Below, one piece after another: positions 27,383-35,891 of a DNA stretch of 64,000 nucleotides (its first letter is position 1; every line of letters begins with the position of its first letter). The translations under genes and the position numbers were made by a program. The DNA comes from Candidatus Kapaibacterium sp. GTDB taxonomy: Bacteria; Bacteroidota; Ignavibacteria; Kapaibacteriales; UBA2268. A model generated the notes under the pieces. The model made no database searches. It saw nothing but the letters and a program-made list of their open reading frames with translations, and was not told the origin of the DNA. The stretch covers positions 36,801-100,800 of the forward strand of contig JAOABA010000030.1 of the NCBI GenBank assembly GCA_026418625.1, given 5' to 3'.

Positions 27383-28372
27383 ATGGAATTAGCAAAAATA
27401 CTTGAACCAATAAATATATATTTTGATGAATTTGAAAGAAGATATTCAGAATACTTAATGTCTGATTCGAAATTCATCAATGATATTTTGGAATATTCAC
27501 TTAATCACAAGGGTAAGAGAATAAGACCTGCATTAGTTTTCTTATCGGCAAGGGTTTGTTCTCCCGATAAAATTAATGAAGATGATATTGAAAGAATGAT
27601 TAAGTCAGCTATATTAGTTGAATTAATCCACAGTGCTTCATTAATGCACGATGACGTTATAGATAATTCAGAATATCGAAGGGGTTCAAAAACAATTAAT
27701 TCCAAATGGAACAACCAGACTGCCATTTTATCAGGCGATTATTTACTATCAAAAGCTCTACAATTAGCATCAGAATTAGGCTTTGATTATACAAAATTAA
27801 TCATTACTACATTTAACCAAATGTGTCTTGGTGAGCTTTATCAGCTCGAAAGAGTTAAAGATATTAATCTAACTGAAAAGGAGTATTTCCAGAATATAAA
27901 GTATAAGACCGGTGAATTGCTTGGAGCCTGTTGTGCATTAGGAGCTATGTCAGTGAATGCTTCAGATAAACAAGTCGAATCTTTAAGAAAGTTTGGTGAA
28001 AATTTAGGTATAGCATATCAAATTAAAGATGATTTGATTGATTATGTTTATGATGTTGAAGTTTCCGGGAAATCTGCTTTTAATGATATAAAGAATAAAA
28101 AAGTAACTTTACCTTTAATACACTCACTTAATTCATCTCTTGAACAGGAAAAAGCAGAATTATCCAGAATTTTCAAAAACGGGGAAGTTACCGATGAGTC
28201 TGTCTTAGTTATTACAGAAATTATCAATAAATCAAACAGTGTTCAATATTGTAAAATGATTTCAGAAAAAATACTGAATGACTCAATCAAAGAACTCAAT
28301 TCTTTGGAACCATCACCATATAAGGACTCTTTACAAGCACTTTGTGATTTCGTAAGGCATAGGAATTATTAA
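27383..28372 (+). CDS. Polyprenyl diphosphate synthase, probably GGPP synthase
   Basis: 329-residue trans-prenyltransferase. First Asp-rich motif HDDVIDNSEYRRG, second DDLIDYVYD, and KGKRIRPAL at the isopentenyl-diphosphate site. Being in the carotenoid operon it should supply C20 GGPP to phytoene synthase, although the sequence family also makes longer quinone chains. A second synthase of this family lies at 63220-64000 and is the better candidate for quinone tails. It begins 11 nt after crtI. Confidence 0.85.
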   Translation: MELAKILEPINIYFDEFERRYSEYLMSDSKFINDILEYSLNHKGKRIRPALVFLSARVCSPDKINEDDIERMIKSAILVELIHSASLMHDDVIDNSEYRRGSKTINSKWNNQTAILSGDYLLSKALQLASELGFDYTKLIITTFNQMCLGELYQLERVKDINLTEKEYFQNIKYKTGELLGACCALGAMSVNASDKQVESLRKFGENLGIAYQIKDDLIDYVYDVEVSGKSAFNDIKNKKVTLPLIHSLNSSLEQEKAELSRIFKNGEVTDESVLVITEIINKSNSVQYCKMISEKILNDSIKELNSLEPSPYKDSLQALCDFVRHRNY

Positions 28373-28374
28373 AA

Positions 28375-29259
28375 ATGAATTATATTTCTAAAGATCCACT
28401 ATTGGAGCCTTATATTAATTTTTCTAAATCAATTATTAAACATTATGCTAAAAGTTTCTATTTTGCTTCAGCTTTCCTCCCCAAAGAAAAGAGATTAGCT
28501 ACCTATGTTATTTATTCATTTTGTCGTTATGTAGATAACATTATTGATAAACCACGAAAAAGAACAAAAGAAGAATTAACTAATGAATTAGATTCGATTA
28601 AGGATGAGTTATCCAAAGCATATAAATATAGTGAATCAGAACATCCAATCCTCGGAATTTTTATTAAAGTCATCAATCAATATCAAATACCCATTGAATA
28701 TGCTTTTGATTTGATTGAAGGGGTCAGGATGGATTTAATATATGACAGATATGAAAATTTTGATGAGCTTTATAAATTTTGTTATCGTGTGGCTTCTGTT
28801 GTTGGATTGATGATGACTTATATTCTTGGTTTTGAGGATAAAAGAGCGTTGATTTATGCTGAGAAGTTAGGCGTAGCAATGCAATTGACAAATATTTTAC
28901 GTGATGTTAAAGAAGACAAAGAAAATGGGAAAATTTACTTGCCTTTGAACGAAATTAGGGAATTTAATCTTACTGAAGATGATTTTATTAATGAGAGGTT
29001 TAATAGTAATTTTAAAGAATTTATTATTTTTCAAGTCAATAGAGCTCAAGCATATTATGAAGAATCGAAAGCAGGAATTCCAATGCTCGACAAAGACTCT
29101 CGTTTTGCAATATATGCTGCTCTTAGAATTTATAGCGGAATTCTACAAGAGATAGTGAAAAACGACTATAACGTATTTAAAGGACGGGCTTATGTATCAA
29201 CTTCAAAAAAGATTCTTATATTGATATCCGAATATTTAAGTAATTTCTTCAGAAAGTAA
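28375..29259 (+). CDS. crtB: Phytoene synthase
   Basis: 294 residues of the squalene/phytoene synthase family: the SFYFASAFLPKEKR opening, a first Asp motif in RYVDNIID and the second in TNILRDVKEDKENGKIYLP. It condenses two GGPP to phytoene. Its ATG follows the GGPP synthase stop by 2 nt. The remaining helices (YYEESKAGIPML, RIYSGILQEI) are family-typical. Confidence 0.94.
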   Translation: MNYISKDPLLEPYINFSKSIIKHYAKSFYFASAFLPKEKRLATYVIYSFCRYVDNIIDKPRKRTKEELTNELDSIKDELSKAYKYSESEHPILGIFIKVINQYQIPIEYAFDLIEGVRMDLIYDRYENFDELYKFCYRVASVVGLMMTYILGFEDKRALIYAEKLGVAMQLTNILRDVKEDKENGKIYLPLNEIREFNLTEDDFINERFNSNFKEFIIFQVNRAQAYYEESKAGIPMLDKDSRFAIYAALRIYSGILQEIVKNDYNVFKGRAYVSTSKKILILISEYLSNFFRK

Positions 29260-29288
29260 TCAATTAAAAGAGAATGGAGAAATGATTT

Positions 29289-29735
29289 ATGAATATAGTT
29301 ATAAATATATCTGCTTTTATTCTATCCTTTGTTATAATGGAATTTGTTGCTTGGTTTATGCATAAATATGTTATGCATGGATTTCTTTGGAATCTTCATC
29401 GAGACCATCATCAAGGAGCAAAAGGGAAGCTTCATAATAATGACTGGTTTATTTTGATGTTTGCATTGCCAAGTATGGCAGGTATTTTTTTTGGTTTATA
29501 TCTAAAAATTTCTGTTTTGATATGGATTGGTGCTGGAATAGCACTATATGGACTGGTATATTTCCTCATCCATGAAAGTTTCATTCATCAGAGATTCAAA
29601 ATTTTTCCAAAACATATTGATAACTATTATTTTAAAGGAATAAAAAAAGCACATCGGATGCATCATAGCCACATAAACAAAGAAAATGGCGAATCATTCG
29701 GTTTACTGGTTGTTTCCAAAAAGTATTTTCAATAA
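29289..29735 (+). CDS. crtZ: Beta-carotene 3-hydroxylase
   Basis: 148-residue membrane di-iron hydroxylase. Histidine clusters expected of CrtZ are visible: H25-x4-H30, H37-x2-H40-H41, then IHESFIHQ and KAHRMHHSH. It converts beta-carotene to zeaxanthin in two hydroxylations. A GGAG lies 9 nt before the chosen ATG. It sits between crtB and the cyclase gene. Confidence 0.92.
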   Translation: MNIVINISAFILSFVIMEFVAWFMHKYVMHGFLWNLHRDHHQGAKGKLHNNDWFILMFALPSMAGIFFGLYLKISVLIWIGAGIALYGLVYFLIHESFIHQRFKIFPKHIDNYYFKGIKKAHRMHHSHINKENGESFGLLVVSKKYFQ

Positions 29736-29750
29736 TAGAATTATTATCTG

Positions 29751-30428
29751 ATGGAATATACTTACCTACTAATCAATTTAGCAATTATTATAGTTCCTCT
29801 TTTTTTTAGTTTTGAAAAAAAAATCAGGTTTATCAGTCATTGGAAAGCCTTCATACCAGCAATTTCCATTACAGGTCTGATTTTCATTATTTGGGATATA
29901 ATTTTTACCGATATCGGTGTTTGGAGCTTCAATAAGGATTATTTAACGGGAATTTATATCTTTAATCTACCAATTGAAGAAATTTTATTTTTCATAACTG
30001 TTCCTTATTCCTGCCTTTTTGTTTTTGCTGTTGTGGATTTTTATCTACCTGAGAAAAAAAAATATGATTTCTTAAAAATAATATATCTTGTCTTGTCCTT
30101 GTTTTTATTATTTTTTGGTTTTATTAATATCAATAGATTATATACCAGTGTTACTTTTATTAGCCTATCAGTGGTTTTAGTAATGACATCATATATTTTC
30201 AAATTTAAAAAAATGAGAAATTTTTCCATTACCTTCATCTTATCATTAATTCCATTCCTTATTTTCAATGGATTACTAACATCCATTCCTGTAGTGATTT
30301 ATAATAATTATGAGAATTTGGGTTTTAGGATTTTTTCAATCCCGTTCGAAGATATCTTCTATGGAATGCTTCTAATTCTTATCAATGTATTAATCTATAC
30401 CCATTTCAATAAAAAAATTCAGAAATAG
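29751..30428 (+). CDS. Lycopene cyclase, fused CrtYcd type
   Basis: 225 residues with six or seven membrane helices and two internally repeated cyclase motifs: PIEEILFF near residue 77 and PFEDIFYGM near residue 199. These are the c and d halves that in actinobacteria are separate crtYc and crtYd subunits; the single-chain form is typical of Bacteroidota. It closes both ends of lycopene to beta-carotene. It follows crtZ by 15 nt and ends the cluster. Confidence 0.88.
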   Translation: MEYTYLLINLAIIIVPLFFSFEKKIRFISHWKAFIPAISITGLIFIIWDIIFTDIGVWSFNKDYLTGIYIFNLPIEEILFFITVPYSCLFVFAVVDFYLPEKKKYDFLKIIYLVLSLFLLFFGFININRLYTSVTFISLSVVLVMTSYIFKFKKMRNFSITFILSLIPFLIFNGLLTSIPVVIYNNYENLGFRIFSIPFEDIFYGMLLILINVLIYTHFNKKIQK

Positions 30429-30520
30429 CAATTCTGAAACCTGTGTGAATTAATTATTAAAAAAAATTAAATTTTTTTTTGATTAGATTGATTTTTTCAT
30501 TACATTACGATTAATTATTA

Positions 30521-30543
30521 ACACAATATTAATTTTATTGTGT
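30521..30543. promoter_or_regulatory. Inverted repeat ACACAATA-N7-TATTGTGT
   Basis: A perfect 8-bp inverted repeat with a 7-nt AT spacer, 21 nt before the small ORF at 30565. It could be an operator for a dimeric regulator or an mRNA hairpin near the 5' end of the susCD transcript. No T-tract follows, so it is not a terminator. Confidence 0.45.
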
Positions 30544-30564
30544 AATTAAAGGGGGCGAAAATAA

Positions 30565-30672
30565 ATGAAAATTGATAGTTATGAATTTAACCCATTTAAG
30601 GGAAATAAGAAAAATGGTATTTTTATACCGATGATAAATCACTTTATTTGCTATCCAAGACCACCTAACTAA
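30565..30672 (+). CDS. Putative 35-residue leader peptide upstream of susCD
   Basis: ATG at 30565 preceded by GGGGG (30551-30555) at 9 nt, stop at 30670. The product starts MKIDSYEFNPFKG and ends CYPRPPN. No homologue is recognised. The terminal Arg-Pro-Pro-Asn is the kind of consecutive-proline motif that slows ribosomes without EF-P, so a regulatory leader for the SusC/SusD genes is possible. It may equally be chance; the strong ribosome site is the main support. Confidence 0.4.
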   Translation: MKIDSYEFNPFKGNKKNGIFIPMINHFICYPRPPN

Positions 30673-30784
30673 AAAAATCAATTTTAATAAAGCATTCAAT
30701 TGAGAATTCTTGTCAGAAATTAATACCTTTTTTAAAAATAAGTCCTTTTTTTACAATTTATGTATCATTAATAGTGTAGGTTTT

Positions 30785-33700
30785 ATGAAAACATTAATTA
30801 CTACCCTTCTATTTGTTTTTCTTTGCTTCGGAGTTATGCAAGCACAAGAAAGAACACTGTCGGGCAAAGTTACTAACCAGAAAGGGGAACCCCTTATTGG
30901 AGTAACGGTTATGGTCAAAGGTTCAGCTGTTGGTACATATACCAAATCCGGAGGAGTTTACAAATTAACTGTTCCGCGTGGAGCAAAAAGCCTTATCTTC
31001 CGTGTTGTTGGTATGAAAACAAAGGAAATCGAAATTGGAACAAGTGATGAAATCAATGCTGTTCTTGAAGAAGATGTCGTTAGAACCGAGGAAATCGTTG
31101 TAACAGCAATTGGTTTGGAAAGGGAGAAAAAGTCAATCGGATATGCCATTGAGGATATTAAAGGGGCAAGAATTTCCGAATCAAAGACAACAAATGTTTT
31201 GAATGCTCTTACTGGCAAGGTAGCTGGTGTTCAGATAACCAATTCATCTGGTTCTGCTGGATCATCAGCATTTATTAAAATAAGAGGTATTTCCTCAATA
31301 ACTGGTTCAAATCAACCTTTATTTATTGTTGATGGTATTCCTATTGACAACTCAATGGTCTATAGTGGTAACCCTGACGATGGAAGCAATAACTTGCTTT
31401 ATAGTGTTGATTATTCAAACAGAGCCATAGACATTAACCCAGATGATATTGAGTCAATAACTGTTCTAAAAGGTCCTGCTGCAACCGCTCTATATGGTAT
31501 TAGAGCTGCAAGTGGTGCAATTGTGATAACAACAAAAAAAGGTGGTTTAGGAATTGGTGAAAAAATAAATGTTAGCTTTACATCAACAATGGCTTTTGAA
31601 GAAGTAAACAAAATGCCCGAAATGCAAATGACCTATGCTCAAGGTCAATGGGTGGATGCCAATGGAAAAAGATATGGACAAAGTGGTTTTGATATCAATA
31701 CCGCTAAACCAACCTACAGAGGACCTACAACTGGTGAAGCTCTATCTTGGGGTCCAAAAATATCTGATTTAGCTTGGGATGGAACTTCTAACAACAGGTT
31801 TGATAAAAATGGAAATGTCGTTCCAGCAAATGATCCCAATGCAAAAATACCAATGCGTCCCTATGATAATGTTGCTGATTTCTTCAGAACTGGCTCTGCT
31901 TATACACAATCATTGAGTATGGCTGGTGGTGGTGATTTTGCTACCTTTTATCTCTCTTTATCAAATCAGAAGAATTCTGGCGTTATTCCAAGAGATCAAT
32001 TCGAAAGATCAACAGTTAAACTAACTGGAGAATCTAACATTTCAAGGAACTTCAGAGCAAGTGGTTCAATCAGCTATTCAAAAACTGGCGGAACAAGAAT
32101 TCAAAAAGGCTCTAATACTTCGGGTGTTATGCTTGGTCTGTTGAGAACTCCTCCTTCATTTGATAATTCTAACGGTTTTGGGGAAGATGCAGCTGATAAA
32201 CCTGAAGCCTATATGTTTGCCAATGGAACACAAAGAACATATAGAGGTGGTGGTGGTTATGATAATCCTTTCTGGACTGTTAATCGTAACCCGTTTACTG
32301 ATAATGTTAATAGGTTTATTGGTTATTTCCAATTGAACTATTATATAACTGATTGGTTTGATGTTATGTATAGGGTTGGATTGGATAATTACACCGACAA
32401 ACGTAAACAAATTTTTGCACTTTACTCAAGAACTGTCCCAACAGGAAGGACTTACGAACACGAATTAACAAGTAACCAGTTTAATTCAGATCTTATTTTG
32501 ACTTTCACACAAAAACTCACTGAGGATATTGGTGCAAAATTATTAATTGGTAATAACTTGTTTGAGGATTACTCAACAAGTTTATATGTTCAAGCAGATA
32601 ATATAATCATTCCAAACTTTTATCATATTTCGAATTTCTCTGGTGCCTTCCAACGAGAGAATAAAGATAAATTGAGAAGAATGGCACTTTATGGTGATTT
32701 AACAGTTGATTATCTCGAGTGGTTATACTTCAATGGAACTATTCGATGGGAAAAATCAACCACTTTACCGAAAGATAATAATGCATTTATGTATGGGTCT
32801 GCAAACCTTAGCTTTGTATTTACCGATGCATTTAAAGATGCTTTCAAAGATTCCTTTATGTCTTTTGGAAAAGTTAGAATGAACTATGCTGTTGTAGGTA
32901 AAGATGCTCCAATGTATTCAACCTCAACTCCCTTTACAGCATCAACATTAGCTGATGGTTGGGTTGATGGTATTTCTTTCCCATTCTTAAATGTTGTTGG
33001 ATATGCTAAAGATTTGGTTCTTGGAACTCAAGAATTAAAACCAGAAAAGACAACTTCATTGGAATTTGGTTTGAATATGGCTTTTCTCGATGGATTGTTC
33101 GATGTTGATTTAACTTACTATGATTCAAAGAGTGTTGACCAAATTTTTGCTGTTCGTATCGCAAGAACAACCGGTTATGCTTTTAGAATTGTCAATGCTG
33201 GTGAAATAACAAATAAAGGTTTTGAAGGAATCTTGAATATTCATCCTTTCAGAGGTGATGATTTTAATTGGACATTCAGTCTTAATTTCTCAACAAATAA
33301 AAATATGGTTGAAAAATTAGCACCGGGTATTGAAAATCTATTTATTGGTGGTTTCGAAGGTTCAAGTATTCGTGCAGTTGCAGGGAAGCCTTATGGGACT
33401 ATCTTTGGTTTTGGATTTTTGAAGGATCCTGCTACAGGAAAAACAGTCATTGATGACGATCCAAACAGTCCAAACTATGGTTATCCAATACTTGATCCAA
33501 ATGAAAAAGATTTTGGAAGTGCTAATCCTGATTGGTTAATGGGTATAAATAATACATTTTCTTATGCAGGCTTCACATTAAGTTTCCTTTTTGATATAAA
33601 ACAAGGTGGTGTTCTTTGGAATGGAACTAAGGGTGCTTTATATTATTTTGGAACTCATAAAGAAACTGAAATAAGAGGGACTACTAAAGTATTTGATGGT

Positions 33701-34084
33701 GTCAAAGGGCATTATGATCAAGATGGAAAATTGGTAACGGCTGGTCCCAATGACATTCAGGCAAAAATGGATCAAGCTTGGTTAGCATTCGGTAACGGTA
33801 ATGGTTTTATTGGTTCGAACACTGAAGATTTCGTTGAGGATGCAAGCTGGGTAAGACTTCGTGAACTAAGTCTCAGTTATCAGTTGCCGAAATCAATAGT
33901 TGAATATACTCCATTCAGTGAAATCGGTTTAACATTTACCGGTCGAAATCTATGGTTAAGCACTCCATACACAGGAATTGATCCCGAAACAAGCTTAACA
34001 GGTGCTTCGAATGCTCAAGGTTTGGATTATTTCAATATGCCGGGCGTTCGTTCATATAATTTTTCAATCAATGTCAAGTTCTAA
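30785..34084 (+). CDS. SusC/RagA-family TonB-linked outer membrane transporter
   Basis: 1099 residues. The ATG at 30785 gives a clean signal peptide (MKTLITTLLFVFLCFGVMQAQ); a TTG at 30710 would put 25 residues before it and is rejected. Next comes the carboxypeptidase-like beta domain (LSGKVTNQKGEPLIGVTV), the TonB box region (EEIVVTAIG), the plug (SIGYAIEDI through GAIVITTKKG) and a long beta-barrel ending in aromatic NFSINVKF-type residues. Such proteins import sugars, peptides or other large nutrients with a SusD lid. SusD follows 33 nt downstream. No catabolic genes adjoin it. Confidence 0.95.
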   Translation: MKTLITTLLFVFLCFGVMQAQERTLSGKVTNQKGEPLIGVTVMVKGSAVGTYTKSGGVYKLTVPRGAKSLIFRVVGMKTKEIEIGTSDEINAVLEEDVVRTEEIVVTAIGLEREKKSIGYAIEDIKGARISESKTTNVLNALTGKVAGVQITNSSGSAGSSAFIKIRGISSITGSNQPLFIVDGIPIDNSMVYSGNPDDGSNNLLYSVDYSNRAIDINPDDIESITVLKGPAATALYGIRAASGAIVITTKKGGLGIGEKINVSFTSTMAFEEVNKMPEMQMTYAQGQWVDANGKRYGQSGFDINTAKPTYRGPTTGEALSWGPKISDLAWDGTSNNRFDKNGNVVPANDPNAKIPMRPYDNVADFFRTGSAYTQSLSMAGGGDFATFYLSLSNQKNSGVIPRDQFERSTVKLTGESNISRNFRASGSISYSKTGGTRIQKGSNTSGVMLGLLRTPPSFDNSNGFGEDAADKPEAYMFANGTQRTYRGGGGYDNPFWTVNRNPFTDNVNRFIGYFQLNYYITDWFDVMYRVGLDNYTDKRKQIFALYSRTVPTGRTYEHELTSNQFNSDLILTFTQKLTEDIGAKLLIGNNLFEDYSTSLYVQADNIIIPNFYHISNFSGAFQRENKDKLRRMALYGDLTVDYLEWLYFNGTIRWEKSTTLPKDNNAFMYGSANLSFVFTDAFKDAFKDSFMSFGKVRMNYAVVGKDAPMYSTSTPFTASTLADGWVDGISFPFLNVVGYAKDLVLGTQELKPEKTTSLEFGLNMAFLDGLFDVDLTYYDSKSVDQIFAVRIARTTGYAFRIVNAGEITNKGFEGILNIHPFRGDDFNWTFSLNFSTNKNMVEKLAPGIENLFIGGFEGSSIRAVAGKPYGTIFGFGFLKDPATGKTVIDDDPNSPNYGYPILDPNEKDFGSANPDWLMGINNTFSYAGFTLSFLFDIKQGGVLWNGTKGALYYFGTHKETEIRGTTKVFDGVKGHYDQDGKLVTAGPNDIQAKMDQAWLAFGNGNGFIGSNTEDFVEDASWVRLRELSLSYQLPKSIVEYTPFSEIGLTFTGRNLWLSTPYTGIDPETSLTGASNAQGLDYFNMPGVRSYNFSINVKF

Positions 34085-34117
34085 TTTAAGTTTGTCCAAT
34101 TAATTAGTAGAATAACT

Positions 34118-35473
34118 ATGAAAAATAAAATAATTATAATTTTGGCAACATTTCTTGTAGTATTGACTGCTTGCGATCAATGGATTGATACGGGGTTAAA
34201 TAACGATCCAACCAAACCCTCAGACGTTTCTTTAAACGTTCTTCTTCCGACAACGCAGTCTTACTATGCATTTTTGCAGGGAGGTGACATATTTAGGTTC
34301 ACTAATATGTTTACTCAACATTTGACAGGTATTCTTCGACAACATTCTGGTATTTATCAATATATTTTCACTGAATCCGATGTTGATAATCTTTGGAATT
34401 CTTTATATGCTGATGCAATGCAGAATATGAATATTCTTATTGAAAAATCTAAAGCTTCAAATTCTCCATATTATCAGGGTATTGGCGAAGTAATGATGGC
34501 ATTAGCTATTGGAACAACAACAGATATTTGGGGTGATGTTCCATTTTCAGAAGCTCTTAAAGGAGAAGCTAATCTTACACCTAAATACGATTCTCAAGAA
34601 CAGATTTATAACAAAATTTTCGAATTATTAAATTCGGCAATTGCTAATTTAGCCGCTACAAGCAGCACTTTTACTCCAGCCGGGGATGATTTAATTTTTA
34701 AGGGGGACAAAGCAAAATGGACTAAAGCTGCTTATTCCCTTCTTGCAAGATATTATCTACATATCAAAAGATATGATGATGCTTTAAATGCCATTGCTAA
34801 AGCACAAACTGCAGTAACTGATGATTTTATTTTCAATTTCGGAACCAAAGGCAACGAAGCAAACCCAATCTATCAATTTATGGAGCAACGTGGCGATATC
34901 TCTATGGGAGCGGCTTTAATGAAGATTATGAACGATGTTAATGATCCAAGATTACCTTTCTATGCTGAAAAAGATAATAATGACAAATATTCTGAAGAAT
35001 CAACTTTAGGACCCTACTATTACAGAAGCGAAGCTCCTATTCATTTCACTACTTATGCTGAAATGAAATTCATTGAAGCTGAATGTAAATTTGCTAAAGC
35101 TGATAACAAAGGTGCTTATGATGCTTATCTTGAAGGTATTAAAGCTTCTTGTGCAAGATATGGTGTTGCTCAGGCAGACATTGATGCTTTTGTTGCTGAT
35201 CCAGCTATTGCAGTAGGTGAAAATAATATCACATTAGAAAAAATTATGACTCAAAAATATGTTGCTATGTATTGCACTCCAGAAACTTGGGTTGATTGGC
35301 GTAGAACTAATTTTCCAAAACTAACCCCCATTAGTGGAACTCAAATACCTCGAAGATTTCCCTATGCACAATCAGAGAGGTTATTCAATGGTGCAAATCT
35401 TCAGGCAGCTGTTCCAACTGCAAGCTCTCCAAACTTTATTTTCTCAAAAGTATGGTGGGACACAAAGTGGTAA
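34118..35473 (+). CDS. SusD/RagB-family outer membrane lipoprotein
   Basis: 451 residues with a lipoprotein signal: hydrophobic IIIILATFLVVL then the lipobox Cys in LTACDQW. The body has TPR-like helical repeats and the SusD pattern of TDIWGDVPFSEA, AKWTKAAYSLLARYYLH and a Trp-rich end (TWVDWRRTNFP). This is the shorter SusD-like type often found with non-glycan or unknown substrates. It works as the ligand-binding lid of the SusC channel encoded just upstream. A strong terminator follows at 35490. Confidence 0.92.
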   Translation: MKNKIIIILATFLVVLTACDQWIDTGLNNDPTKPSDVSLNVLLPTTQSYYAFLQGGDIFRFTNMFTQHLTGILRQHSGIYQYIFTESDVDNLWNSLYADAMQNMNILIEKSKASNSPYYQGIGEVMMALAIGTTTDIWGDVPFSEALKGEANLTPKYDSQEQIYNKIFELLNSAIANLAATSSTFTPAGDDLIFKGDKAKWTKAAYSLLARYYLHIKRYDDALNAIAKAQTAVTDDFIFNFGTKGNEANPIYQFMEQRGDISMGAALMKIMNDVNDPRLPFYAEKDNNDKYSEESTLGPYYYRSEAPIHFTTYAEMKFIEAECKFAKADNKGAYDAYLEGIKASCARYGVAQADIDAFVADPAIAVGENNITLEKIMTQKYVAMYCTPETWVDWRRTNFPKLTPISGTQIPRRFPYAQSERLFNGANLQAAVPTASSPNFIFSKVWWDTKW

Positions 35474-35489
35474 TTTAGCATTTTTTCAT

Positions 35490-35524
35490 AAGGGGCTGTT
35501 CATTTTTGAACAGTCCCTTTTTTT
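35490..35524 (+). terminator. Intrinsic terminator of the susCD unit
   Basis: A 12-bp stem (AAGGGGCTGTTC paired with GAACAGTCCCTT, one G-U pair), 6-nt loop, followed by a run of seven T. It lies 17 nt after the SusD stop. The opposite strand lacks a T-run, so it acts in the plus direction only. Confidence 0.9.
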
Positions 35525-35891
35525 ATTTCTTCACTTTATACCAAAAATATAAGTAGCTTATTCCTAAAATTGGAAAAAACCAAAAATAAAAACCTAACCA
35601 AGCATTTCCAGTAAATATTAAATTTATTAGCCAGAAAGCAAAACTACCAGCTAAAACCAAAATTCCCGCTATGATTTTTTTCCAAAATGAATATATAATT
35701 CCAACTATAATAATAAAGAAACACAATAACAAAAGGTTTTCTCTGGCTGTTAATTCAAAAAAATTTGGAATCCCATTCCCGAATATAAAAGCCAAGAGAA
35801 AGGCAAGCGTTACAATACCAATAAAATTTATTATCCAATTTGATATTCTAAAGAAATCTAATTTGAACTTAGTTTTTCGTCGTCGTGGCAT
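35523..35891 (-). CDS. Small four-helix membrane protein of unknown function
   Basis: 122 residues. A basic start (MPRRRKTKFK) precedes four hydrophobic helices, at about 17-38, 50-66, 69-89 and 94-118. No recognisable motif or conserved polar cluster within the membrane. The gene overlaps the 3' end of the upstream peptidase-like gene by 23 nt and ends in the susCD terminator tail. Translational coupling suggests it belongs to the three-gene minus unit 38227-35523. Confidence 0.55.
   Translation of the reverse strand: MPRRRKTKFKLDFFRISNWIINFIGIVTLAFLLAFIFGNGIPNFFELTARENLLLLCFFIIIVGIIYSFWKKIIAGILVLAGSFAFWLINLIFTGNAWLGFYFWFFPILGISYLYFWYKVKK

Larger units (their letters stand above)
30429..30784. 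other. 356-bp leader region ahead of susC
   Basis: AT-rich non-coding stretch between the carotenoid cluster and susC. It holds a possible -33 TTTG at 30478-30481, an 8-bp inverted repeat at 30521-30543 and a 35-codon ORF at 30565-30672; the 112 nt after that ORF show no clear hairpin terminator. Confidence 0.6.

Noticed and set aside
30418..30438. 7-bp inverted repeat (TTCAGAA/TTCTGAA) at the end of crtYcd
   Set aside because: No T-run follows, the stem is AT-rich and short; not a convincing terminator.
30785..35473. Polysaccharide utilisation locus
   Set aside because: No glycoside hydrolase, lyase or sensor is linked; SusC/SusD alone does not justify it.
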